Of a DNA stretch of 17,049 bases, positions 1 through 8,522 are shown in pieces (the stretch's first letter is position 1; each line of letters starts with the position of its first letter). The position numbers and the translations under genes were made by a program. Source of the DNA: Pleurotus djamor (lineage: Eukaryota; Basidiomycota; Agaricomycetes; Agaricales; Pleurotaceae); assembly GCA_029747585.1 (NCBI GenBank), contig JAPEVF010000944.1, positions 1 through 17,049 on the forward strand, in the 5' to 3' direction. The notes beneath the pieces were generated by a model. The model was not told the DNA's origin. It made no database searches and saw only the letters and a program-made list of their open reading frames with translations.

Positions 1-133
1 GGGATAAGACAATTCGAAGAACGGATTGTGATAAGCACTGGTACAACATGTTTCACGCTAAAAGTCCATAATTCTTACACTCTTACAATGTCCATCTGAG
101 TTGACACGTCTTGTCCATATTCAACACGAGCAT

Positions 134-996
134 TTATGGGACCAGGGCTTCCTCAAGCCATTCGACATCGTCTCCATTGGCTTGTCGCCAGAAGCGTGTC
201 CTGCGGTTTGGGACGACACCTAGCTCGACGTAGTCGATCTCGAGAGGGTCAACCAACACGAGAGCAAAATTCCCGAGCGCTTTGTTCCAGTTGTCCATCT
301 TCTTTTGGTATTCTATACGCGCAGCGTTAGGGAAATAGTCGCTAGCGATGCGTAAAGCTAACCTGGATCATCAGGCGATGGCTCCTCGACTCTTTCAGGC
401 CACTTTTTAGCTTCATCATCACCTCCAGATAACTTTGACCCTGGCGTAGGCCTGCACCAGCTAGCTTTCATGTGGGCTGACATGGTTTTGAACACCTCGA
501 CACGCTTTGTTTCCCAGTCAAAGTTGGGTTCCTTCGCGAGTGCAGCATATGCGCTCCCAAGCCCTGCATTTGCATGCTGACTCTGACTTGGAGGCATTGA
601 TACACCGGCTCGCATACATTTATCGTAGTTCTCGTGATGTGGCGAAGGAACGATGCTTGTTTTGCCAAAGATGCGAAACTGCTCGGATGTACCCTCAATC
701 CACCACGCAACCTCGACGAATGGGTTCGCAAGGATTTGGGCGACTTTGGGCGTCCTGATGTCCGTTGAGCTGAGCAGGATAGGCATAGAAGGCTTTGATT
801 CCGGAGAAATGAAGGATCGAAATATGTGCGAGCGAACGTGTGGACGCGTAGGTGAGTTTGAAACCGTAGAAATTTGGATCACTGTTCTTTTATTGAGAAA
901 CTGCTACCCGAATATACAGATGATGAGCATACCATTGGACTTCTCGTTTTTGGACAGAGCCGACTCGATGGCCAGTTTCCACCGAGGTGCAGCCAT
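134..996 (-). CDS. Pyridoxamine 5'-phosphate oxidase-like FMN-binding split-barrel protein (Alr4036 type), 3 exons
   Basis: Spliced as complement(join(134..312, 363..881, 933..996)): 762 nt, 253 aa plus stop. Introns of 51 bp (882-932) and 50 bp (313-362) have GT/AG ends, and phases agree at both junctions. The start at 996 gives MAAPRWKLAIES, the usual N-terminus of this fungal family; the frame stays open upstream to 1140 but that extension looks non-conserved. Exon 2 holds the flavin split-barrel core: RPHVRSHIFRSF, STDIRTPKV, EVAWWIEGTSEQFRI, and later KRVEVFKTMSAHMKASWCRP. Exon 3 holds the C-terminal part with VDYVELGVVP-like IDYVELGVVPNRRTRFW, ending in ALVP. The family binds FMN or a related flavin in the cytosol; the substrate of the Alr4036 branch is not established, so true PNP oxidase activity should not be assumed. 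The gene is divergent from the magnesium transporter at 12465, and a retrotransposon now begins 165 bp upstream of its start codon. Positions 1-133 are downstream sequence, probably 3' UTR. Confidence 0.9.
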
Positions 997-1156
997 CGTA
1001 GATAGCACCGGTAAACACGAATGCTGCAGCCGAGATGAGTTCAAGTCCTTTTCGCAGATGTACCTGATGGCGGGGAAGTCAATGGATGTGACGACGACAG
1101 AAAACCCATGGAAAGCACGTTGGTCACGGGCGCGACGCATGGTTAGGGGTATCAGG

Positions 1157-1161
1157 GGCAG
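1157..1161. repeat. Target-site duplication GGCAG, left copy (outer element)
   Basis: GGCAG directly precedes the 5' LTR and matches exactly the five bases after the 3' LTR (12106-12110). Five-base duplication is the normal integration footprint of Ty3/Gypsy elements. Confidence 0.93.
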
Positions 1162-1492
1162 TGTAACGGCTCGGTACTTCGGCCGTCTACTCCTTTCCTT
1201 TCCCCTTGTACCTTCCCCTTTCCGTTCCTTTCCTCATGGTTTCAACCTCTTGGTACGCTACAGTCGTTACTCTCTCCTACTTGGCCTGTCATTCCTTAGG
1301 TACTGGTTCCTATTCTATATGTTCCTTGCCCTGGACTCTACAGTATATAAGTTCTACCTACTTCACCTGTATTCTCCAGTGCACACAAATCCACGGCTTT
1401 AATCCTGTTACTGTCTGCCTCTCGCCTCTCTCTCTTCGCCTCTATCCTCTCTCGTGTGACGTGACAGAACCTTCCTGTTCCCTCCCGTCACA
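1162..1492 (+). repeat. 5' LTR of the outer Ty3/Gypsy element (331 bp)
   Basis: It begins TGTAACGG and ends CGTCACA, obeying the TG...CA rule. It is identical by eye to 11775-12105. The first third is strongly pyrimidine-rich (runs of CCTTTCC type), a common feature of fungal promoters. A TATATAA box lies at 1344-1350. The 3' end carries a 7-bp inverted repeat, TGTGACG (1455-1461) against CGTCACA (1486-1492). The open frame running through it (1206-1532) recurs in the 3' LTR and is not taken as a gene. Confidence 0.95.
1344..1350 (+). promoter_or_regulatory. Candidate TATA box of the 5' LTR promoter
   Basis: TATATAA lies within CAGTATATAAGTTC, about 143 bp before the LTR end and just downstream of the pyrimidine-rich stretch. 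That placement fits transcription starting inside the LTR and running into gag. The start site itself cannot be read from sequence. Confidence 0.6.
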
Positions 1493-1607
1493 TATTTTTA
1501 ACAACTCCATCGCCGTCTTCTCTACCGTCTAACTTTCGTCTCTCCCGGTAACTCAAGTCTGATCAACTCCGAGCGGCCGTTATTATCTTCAAAAAACCCA
1601 ACAAAAA
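1493..1607 (+). other. 5' leader of the outer element (primer-binding region)
   Basis: These 115 bp lie between the 5' LTR and the gag start codon. The leader begins TATTTTTAACAACTCC and ends in an A-rich stretch just before ATG (AACAAAAAATG). No TGG trinucleotide follows the LTR, so a conventional binding site for a tRNA 3' CCA end is not visible. Confidence 0.6.
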
Positions 1608-4600
1608 ATGTCTCGTACCATGATGACCCGTAGCCGTCGCGCCGCCGTTACCCAGGAGCTCACTGGTGAGTCTCCAATTACTTCTCTCCCTGGTGAATAC
1701 AACTCTGGTGTTGTCTCTGACTCTGAACTGGATGCTATCCATGCTCCCGCTACTACGCGCTCTCGCTCCATGAGTGATGTAGCTGCTGGGCGTGTACCCT
1801 CTGATGAGGAGAATCCATTTCGTACTAAAACTGTTCCTGAAGTTAGTAATGATAATGATGATTCAAGTTCCGAGAGTCCACCTGAAACACCTAGTAAGGG
1901 AAATACTAAGAAACCTCCGAACGCGAGGAAGACTGTCCCCGCGCTAAATGCCGAACAGTCGGTAACGGTTGAACAAGCAGTCAAAGGGATGTCGAAATCC
2001 CAACGTCACTTGATTGAAAAGAGAAATCAAGCAATGCAGGAGCAGTCTCGGGCCAATGAGACTCCTGCATCCCTTGGAGAAGGCCCCTCCAATGGGAAAG
2101 GTAAAGGTCCCGACCCTAGAAACTGGGGTGACCTTGATTTTTCGGATGATGATTTGGATCCGGAAGCGCAGGCCAAAGCGATGCGCCTGTGGAAAGCGCT
2201 CCAGCGTGAGCAAAAGGAAATCCACCAAGGGAAAACTACCAAGTCAATCCCTAAACCTGTCGCGGAACCCGCCGTCGCGCCTAGTACGCAAGAGGAAAGA
2301 ATTCGTACCTTGGAGAAGACCAATGCGGAACTTATTGAGTTAGTCCGAAGCTTGATTGACCCCGAGAACGCTCCTAAACCGAAGAAAGTCACCGTCCAAC
2401 CTCAAGCTGACCCGGTTTCTATCTCACACAGTGTGGCAAACCAAATTAAACCTACTAGGACACCCAAGGTATTGAACACACCTCGTGATAATAGGAACAT
2501 CTTACCTAGTAACCAGCTCCCTCAAAAGAGCTATTTAGGCAGAGCCTTCGGACGTGCTCGAAAGTCTAGGGCCACTCCTAAGGGGTCAGGAGATGATGAG
2601 AGTCCTAGCTCAAGTGATTCAAGTTCTAGCTCGGAGTCGAGTTCTGAATCCGAAAGTAGTTCAGATAGTACCAGCTCTGAGAATTCAAATACTAGACATA
2701 GGCGTAAGCGTCGTAAGCAATATAAGAAGCGCCGCGCGCTGATCAAACCAACACCACCTGAGAAATATGATGGTGAAGCGGATAGTCAGGTCTTTTTTAA
2801 GTTCATGCACGAATACCGAATGTACGTACGTGAGTGCAAGCTACAGCACCGAGAGCGAGTAGCTAAGGTGGGACAATTCCTCATCGAAAAGGCTTATACT
2901 TTCTATATGCGTCAAGTTGCTTATAACTCGCGCAAATGGGGTCTTGATGAATTCTTCACAGCTCTATTCAACTACTGTTTCCCTTCTGACTATGTCTCGA
3001 AGCAACATTATCGACTTAAAAAGCTGTACCAACGAGATAAGAAGGTCAAGGAATATGTTTCGGAATTAATTGAGTTATTTACCATCATCGGTCAGACCGA
3101 CGAGCGCGAACGTGTCACCAAACTCTGGTTTGGTCTTCGGTTAGACATCCAAGAGCAACTATGGAAGGACCGTCTCAACCCTGAGACCTCTGAATGGGAT
3201 GAGGTGGTCGACTCCGCCGAGATCATTGAAATTTCGTTATCTGTCGGTTCTCGTAAACCTCAGAACAACAATCCGAGCTTTAAGAAAGGAAGTACTCACA
3301 AAAAGAAGCATCAGCCACAGTCTGGAAGCCATACTAAGCCGGCCTCCGGGAATTCCGTCCAGCAAGGAAACGGAAATAATCAGAACCGTTCTTCAAGAAA
3401 TGGTTCGTCCAATTTCAAGAATAACAAGCGTTTCGGAAATAAGAAGCCCGAACGCGAGAGACTTTCTGACGCTGAGATCGAAAGATTGAAAGCGGAAAAA
3501 CGCTGCTTCCTTTGCAAGGAAGTAGGCCATATGTCTAGGCAGTGCCCGACTGCGCAGAATGTAGCGTCGTCGTCGAGGGGACCTCCTGGCCTTCCTTCCC
3601 ATGGGATTGGTGTTGAGATTGTCGAAGATACCGAAGAACTTCGAGCCGCAGTCGACTGCTATGACGAGATTGACTGTGTACAAGTGGGGTTCATGGGACT
3701 TGACTCGAATTCCGACACGGTTGAAGAGGGTTCAGCTGGCGAGAACCTTACTGAGCAACCTGTAGGTAAACCCGCGGGTAACGAATCAATGGAAACGGTC
3801 GAGTATTCTGATGAATACCGTCCAATTGGGGACATTCTGTCTGAAACGTGTGAGCGGATTCTACAACGGTACGCGCTCCATGACTTCCCTGGAGATCAAG
3901 GTCTCGAGCCCTTGAGTAATATCTTTGAAGGCCGCCGCTTTGTGGTACGGCAAATCTCTGATGAGGAAGTTGTTATTACTGACCATCGTGCTCACGATCG
4001 ACATGAATACTTGTCGCGCGAGCTCCTTTTGACCCCTGGATTTCGTTTGGTACATTGGTACGCGGTGCAAATGGCTGAACGACACTTTACGACTCGTTCC
4101 GCGGCCCACGAGTTCAGGAATACTGAGCCTGTGGGAGATATCTTAGGTGAATATGTCATCACCACCTTACGAGATCACGTACCACATTTTGGTGATGATC
4201 AGCTCTCCCCTGAAGAAGCCTCCAGTTTGACGAGATTTCGGACACGCTGGCTGGACAACCGCGATGTCTATGAGATAACGGACACGCAAACTGGATTTGT
4301 AGGAGCACTAGGTACAGAATGGTTAATTACCCATGGCTTCGATTTGATAGCATGGTTTCGTACGAACCTGATGGAATACTATGACTTCATCGATACGAAG
4401 GAACAACTCTTGAGCCATGGAGGGCCGTATCCGTTTGACGAGCCCTATGGTGCATTTCCAGTGGGTGTAGATCGATTCTGTGTCCATTGGAATATTGAAC
4501 AAGGTTACTTTCAAGTAACCGATCAATGCAATGGCTTCGCAGCCTTGCTAGAGGCCGAGTTAATGTTCCGACCAAATTTTGACATTGTGAATTGGTATCG

Positions 4601-5339
4601 GCGCCGAACTGAGCAGTTGCAAGACTTTGCTAGTCCCATAGATGATGAACTGGAGTATGTAGCTTTGGAATTTCTTCGTATGGCTGAATCGGGTCTTGAC
4701 TCTGATGAGATCGAGGTCGTTCTATTATTGACTGAAGTTTTTGGGCTGAAGGATAGCCCTACAGAAAGCGTTGCTCGGCACAGTCCTGTATCTGAGGAGT
4801 TGATCACGGAGGACCTGGAGGTGATAGACTCTCTCCAGATGTTTGGACAACAAGTAGAACGAGGGACTTACCCTGCTCTGCAACGAAACGCGGNCGCGGC
4901 GCGAGATCCCACTCGTCTCGTTCCCAGACCTCTCGTTGTTGATGTGAAAATCAATGGTCACCCGGCTAAAGCCCTCATTGACTCTGGATCTCTTGGAGAT
5001 TTCATTTCAACAAACCTAGCATCACAGCTGGGCATCAAGTTAATTCAACTTTCCAAACCCTTACCTGTTCAGCTCGCGGTCCAAGGATCACGCTCGAAGG
5101 TCAATTTCGGTTGCCGTGCAAAGATAGACTACCACTCAATCTCCGAGGAACGATATTTTGATGTGATCAATGTGTCGAACTATGATTTGATATTAGGAAC
5201 ACCATTTCTGTTTCAACATCAGATTTCAATGAGTATTAACCCACCTAAGTTGACCATTGGGTCGAGATCTTCAGTCCCCATTAAGGGTGTAGGCGNTTTC
5301 GAAGCTGGCATCCCGCGCTATTCACGTTCCAACCGATGA
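1608..5339 (+). CDS. gag: Gag-protease part of the Ty3/Gypsy polyprotein
   Basis: The start has a good context (AAAAAATGTC) and is the first ATG after the leader. Residues 1-330 are hydrophilic and charged. Residues about 330-360 form a Ser/Glu/Asp tract followed by a basic patch (RHRRKRRKQYKKRR). Residues about 380-545 match a Retrotrans_gag core (YDGEADSQVFFKFM through LNPETSEWDEVV). A CCHC zinc knuckle, CFLCKEVGHMSRQC, occupies residues 633-646. A module then appears three times (residues about 739-1007). An aspartic protease follows with catalytic triad D-S-G at residues 1125-1127 (AKALIDSGSLGDF). Role: capsid formation, RNA packaging and polyprotein cleavage. The frame stays open past the protease to 5339, but the pol frame takes over at the N at 5296, so the last 14 residues or so are probably spurious. 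Another N at 4894 lies in frame just before the protease. Confidence 0.92.
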   Translation: MSRTMMTRSRRAAVTQELTGESPITSLPGEYNSGVVSDSELDAIHAPATTRSRSMSDVAAGRVPSDEENPFRTKTVPEVSNDNDDSSSESPPETPSKGNTKKPPNARKTVPALNAEQSVTVEQAVKGMSKSQRHLIEKRNQAMQEQSRANETPASLGEGPSNGKGKGPDPRNWGDLDFSDDDLDPEAQAKAMRLWKALQREQKEIHQGKTTKSIPKPVAEPAVAPSTQEERIRTLEKTNAELIELVRSLIDPENAPKPKKVTVQPQADPVSISHSVANQIKPTRTPKVLNTPRDNRNILPSNQLPQKSYLGRAFGRARKSRATPKGSGDDESPSSSDSSSSSESSSESESSSDSTSSENSNTRHRRKRRKQYKKRRALIKPTPPEKYDGEADSQVFFKFMHEYRMYVRECKLQHRERVAKVGQFLIEKAYTFYMRQVAYNSRKWGLDEFFTALFNYCFPSDYVSKQHYRLKKLYQRDKKVKEYVSELIELFTIIGQTDERERVTKLWFGLRLDIQEQLWKDRLNPETSEWDEVVDSAEIIEISLSVGSRKPQNNNPSFKKGSTHKKKHQPQSGSHTKPASGNSVQQGNGNNQNRSSRNGSSNFKNNKRFGNKKPERERLSDAEIERLKAEKRCFLCKEVGHMSRQCPTAQNVASSSRGPPGLPSHGIGVEIVEDTEELRAAVDCYDEIDCVQVGFMGLDSNSDTVEEGSAGENLTEQPVGKPAGNESMETVEYSDEYRPIGDILSETCERILQRYALHDFPGDQGLEPLSNIFEGRRFVVRQISDEEVVITDHRAHDRHEYLSRELLLTPGFRLVHWYAVQMAERHFTTRSAAHEFRNTEPVGDILGEYVITTLRDHVPHFGDDQLSPEEASSLTRFRTRWLDNRDVYEITDTQTGFVGALGTEWLITHGFDLIAWFRTNLMEYYDFIDTKEQLLSHGGPYPFDEPYGAFPVGVDRFCVHWNIEQGYFQVTDQCNGFAALLEAELMFRPNFDIVNWYRRRTEQLQDFASPIDDELEYVALEFLRMAESGLDSDEIEVVLLLTEVFGLKDSPTESVARHSPVSEELITEDLEVIDSLQMFGQQVERGTYPALQRNAXAARDPTRLVPRPLVVDVKINGHPAKALIDSGSLGDFISTNLASQLGIKLIQLSKPLPVQLAVQGSRSKVNFGCRAKIDYHSISEERYFDVINVSNYDLILGTPFLFQHQISMSINPPKLTIGSRSSVPIKGVGXFEAGIPRYSRSNR
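3822..4628 (+). repeat. Triplicated protein module between zinc knuckle and protease
   Basis: Three divergent copies lie at 3822-4088, 4128-4388 and about 4398-4628 (residues 739-827, 841-927 and about 931-1007). Each contains a beta-like segment with Thr-Asp: VVITDHRAHDRHEYL, VYEITDTQTGFVGAL and YFQVTDQCNGFAALL (T at residues 791, 891 and 971). Each then ends with an aromatic helix: FRLVHWYAVQMAERHF, FDLIAWFRTNLMEYYDF and FDIVNWYRRRTEQLQDF. Copies 1 and 2 also share the opening P(I/V)GDIL. DNA identity is low, so the duplication is old. I do not recognise a named domain. Confidence 0.8.
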
Positions 5340-7961
5340 CGAACTCGAAAAAGCTCGAGAGGAGCTCCGGAAATACGCTGAGCCCCTGTGTATCCCGGCT
5401 GAGGAGACCCCTTTGCCTCCCTTACGCGCCATCAATCATACAATCCCGTTGATTGATGAAAATAAGACTTACCAGTGGAGACCGTCTCGGTGCCCTGAAC
5501 CTCTGAGAGCCCAATGGAATAAGAAACGCGCCAGTTACATTAGAACCGGGCGTTGGAAATTCACATCCGCAGGAAATGCGGTGCCGATGCTCCTGATCTA
5601 CAAACCTGGGACAGATTTGCTACGAGTTGTGAACGATCTTCGTGAGCGTAACGCCAATACCAAGAAAATGTCGTCCCCCTTACCTGTTATTGACATGATT
5701 CTTCGTCATGTTGCTCGAGCTCGCTTCAAATCCTTGATAGATGGTCAAAACGCGTACGAACAGATACGCGTGGTACCCGAACACGTTTATCGCACGACCG
5801 TAACCACACCTGATGGAAACATGCAGTCTTTAGTCATGCAGCAGGGTGATTGTAATGCTCCTGCTACTTACCAGGCTCTGATGAATCATTTATTCGCACC
5901 CTACATTGGAGTCTTCATGTATGTTTACCTTGATGATATTATAATATTCTCGGACTCGCTAGAAGATCATATCAAGCACGTTAAGATTGTTCTTGATATC
6001 TTGAAAAAGGAGAAACTTTACCTTGCTGCCCATAAACTTCAGTTCTTGTGTCAGGAACTTCGAATCCTTGGTCGAGTCGTTGACGAGGAAGGAATCCGCA
6101 TGGACCCCCACAAGGTCGATTCGGTGATGAACTGGAAAGTCCCCACCAATCGTACGCTTCTTCGAGGGTTCCTGGGCGCGGTGGGATATCTTGCTGATGA
6201 TATCGCGCGGGTACGTATACCTATGGGAGTATTGTCTTCGTTAACCGGAGATACAGTCCCTTATCGCTGGGAATTTACTCACCAGCGCGCGTTTGAAGAC
6301 ATCAAGCAATTGGTGCACCAGCATCGAAACCACCGTCGCAAACCTCTTGACTATTCGGAGGGGGCCCCACCTATTTGGGTCGTAACCGATGGTTGTGTCA
6401 CAGGAATCGCTGGCGTTGTCAGCCAGGGTGAGGACTGGAGAACAGCCAATGTAGCGGCGTTCTTCTCAGCAAAGTTGAACCCGGCACAGCAGAATTATCC
6501 CGTCCACGAAATCGAAATGTTGGCCGGTGTTGAAACGATGTTGCGCCATCGTGATATCTTGCAAGGCGCGAAATTCCGCTGGTTGACCGACCATAAGGGC
6601 TTGATTCACCTCTTGAACCAGAGGAATCTGTCCGGTAGACAAGCTAGATGGCTTGAAAAGATTTCGGAATTTGATTTCACGCCCGAATATATCCCTGGTA
6701 CCGAAAATGTTCTCAGTGACGCGCTGTCGCGCATTTACGCAACCGATGAAAAGGAAACCAAGCGCTCACCTAGCGAATATACTTATCATGATGTTGATGA
6801 TCCAGACGTCATGCCTGAGCTTATTGCGGCACCACTTTCTCTTGAAACTGAGAATGAGCCGCGTTACAATTTTCGACGAGACCGGAAACTCACCGAAAAG
6901 GCAAGGCTGCTCCTAGAAAAGGAGACCCCTGAACCCGTTGAACCCAAGCGTTTCGTTCGCAAGTCCTCTGGCAAACGAAAGGAGGGCGGGAGTGAGAAAG
7001 AATACCAGCCTCTCATAGATCTCGAAGACTCACCTGCAATGGGAGTCGGCAACAATGAGCACGGAAGTTTTATGGACCCACAAACCGATGCTTCTGCGCT
7101 TCTTGATGGAGATCAAGATCAGTCTCTCACGGAGTCAAAAATAGATCAGACTCTCTCACCTCCGTCTCTCTTGGACGTTGTGAGCACCAACGACGACAAC
7201 GGCATCAACGTTCTTGAAGAAGTTCGAGGCCGCTACCATGAAGACCCCTTCTTTGATGAAATCTACAAGAATCCTCGAGTTTACCGTAACTTCGAGCTCA
7301 GCAACGGACTACTGTTCATGAAAACTAAGGACATCAAAGCTCTTTGCATCCCCCGAGTCAAGACTGGAGGGCGCAACTTGTGCGAAATCGTCATCGCAGA
7401 AGCACACTCACTCCTGGCCCATCTAGGGGCTAACAAGACCCTGAACTACCTTAGAGACCACGTCTGGTGGAAGGACATGGTAAAAGACACACAGGCTTAT
7501 TGTGAGTCGTGTGTCACTTGTAGACGTTCCAAACCGAACAACCAGAAGCCTTATGGCTTATTGAACCCTCTCCCAGTCGCCAGCCATCCCTGGGAAGCTG
7601 TCGGAATCGATTTCATCGGTCCACTCCCTGATTCCAACGACCGCGACGCCACTTATGATTCTATCACTGTCGTCATTGACCTACTCACTGCCATGGTGCA
7701 TCTAGTGCCCAGCCGAACGAACTACACCGCTAGAAATATAGCTGAACTTGTCTTCTCAGAAGTATACAAGTTGCATGGGCTCCCGAGACGAATTGTCAGT
7801 GACCGTGATGTTTTATTCACAAGTCAGTTCTGGCGGCACCTGCACAAGCTTATAGGCACGCAACTCAACATGTCTAGCGTGTATCATCCCGAGTCCGATG
7901 GATCCACCGAACGCGCTAACCGCACCGTAACCCAGATGATACGTTCTTGTATCCATCCGAC
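5297..7961 (+). CDS. pol: Pol, first part: reverse transcriptase, RNase H and integrase N-terminal and core domains
   Basis: This frame is open from the N at 5296 to the nested insertion; it is shifted relative to gag, and dropping that N would make the two continuous. Reverse transcriptase: AINHTIPLID near the start, catalytic Asp in SLIDGQNAYEQIRV, and YLDD at 5926-5937. RNase H: WVVTDGCVTGIAGVVSQ, then HEIEMLAGVE, RWLTDHKGL and SDALSRI, giving the Asp/Glu/Asp/Asp set. An acidic and basic linker follows. The integrase zinc domain has H-x4-H (AHSLLAHLG) and C-x2-C (CESCVTC). The integrase core has Asp in GIDFIGPLP, Asp in VSDRDVLFTS and Glu in DGSTERANR, the DD35E triad. Coding breaks off at CIHP, 52 nt past the catalytic Glu codon, where the nested LTR begins. 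Cutting here leaves a core without its C-terminal domain. Confidence 0.92.
7957..7961. repeat. Target-site duplication CCGAC, left copy (nested element)
   Basis: CCGAC precedes TGTAAC of the nested LTR. The matching right copy at 10012-10016 reads CTGAC, a single C-to-T difference at a CpG. Joining the flanks at this site restores the integrase frame (IHP then TQKDWV), which supports the junction. Confidence 0.75.
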
Positions 7962-8178
7962 TGTAACAACGTCGTGGCCAACGACGATGACACTGAGGAG
8001 CTCACACACGACGTGACAGGACCGTGGTGTATTCGGGGGGGGAAACGCGAGGGATGGTGGATGTACAGGGTAAAGAAGTCTATCGTACAGGAAAGCGGAG
8101 ACCGTGGAATAAGTAGGGCGGGTATGCGGGTATGCGGATATGCGGAAATACGATAGAAGACAGGGGTGTATCCTTACA
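7962..8178 (-). repeat. Nested element LTR, left copy (3' LTR in element orientation), 217 bp
   Basis: It matches 9796-10011 base for base except for an 8-G run against a 7-G run near 8035-8042. Ends are TGTAA and TTACA. It contains three tandem 8-mers, (G/A)TATGCGG, at 8122-8145. The boundary could lie 2 bp further right, because CT follows both copies; the TG...CA rule favours 8178. Confidence 0.93.
8122..8145. repeat. Tandem 8-mer array in the nested LTR
   Basis: GTATGCGG, GTATGCGG and ATATGCGG stand head to tail. The same array is present in the right LTR at 9955-9978. In element orientation it lies about 34-57 bp from the LTR start, inside U3, where binding sites for transcription factors would be expected. 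Confidence 0.7.
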
Positions 8179-8192
8179 CTCGCCCATGCCCT
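8179..8192 (-). promoter_or_regulatory. Candidate polypurine tract of the nested element
   Basis: On the minus strand this reads AGGGCATGGGCGAG directly before the LTR start TGTAAGG. It is purine-rich with two pyrimidine-containing breaks. The position is right for priming plus-strand DNA synthesis; composition is only moderate. Confidence 0.45.
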
Positions 8193-8522
8193 AAAAAAAA
8201 GGAAGTGACCTAGTCGAGAATGGAAAAGAAGTCAATGTGCAAACGAAATTGTAACCACTACAAAGGTGTGCAAAAGGACTGAGAACCAACGCCGACGACA
8301 GTACAATCAACAATGGGAGATAACCAATAGTGTCAAAACAACGTGCAAGCGGGCCACAAGGACAGGCGTACAAGAGGCATTCACAATCAGCTGGCAACCA
8401 GAGCATCAGCGGCCAATGAAAAAAAAAAAGACGGTGACGCAAGAGGATAACAAGTAAGAGGTGTCACAAGGCAAAGACAAAGAAGGGAAGGGGGAATGCA
8501 AGAACAAATGAGAATGTGCGCA
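8193..8522. other. Non-coding 3' region of the nested element
   Basis: These 330 bp lie between the gag stop and the polypurine tract. They contain homopolymer A runs on the plus strand and no reading frame with family features. In an autonomous element, pol would occupy this position; nothing resembling a protease or RT motif is seen. Confidence 0.6.

Noticed and set aside
653..1402. 249-aa plus-strand frame running across the flavin split-barrel gene and into the LTR
   Set aside because: It is antisense to a gene with clear family motifs and consistent splicing, and crosses the element boundary.
1206..1532. 108-aa plus-strand frame in the 5' LTR, repeated in a 173-aa frame at 11819-12340
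   Set aside because: Both copies are LTR sequence. The frame ends in different unique DNA on each side and has no protein-family features; the LTR's role as promoter explains the sequence.
8193..8522. Remnant of pol in the nested element
   Set aside because: No protease DSG/DTG, YxDD or integrase motif was found in any frame by eye, so I treat it as non-coding.
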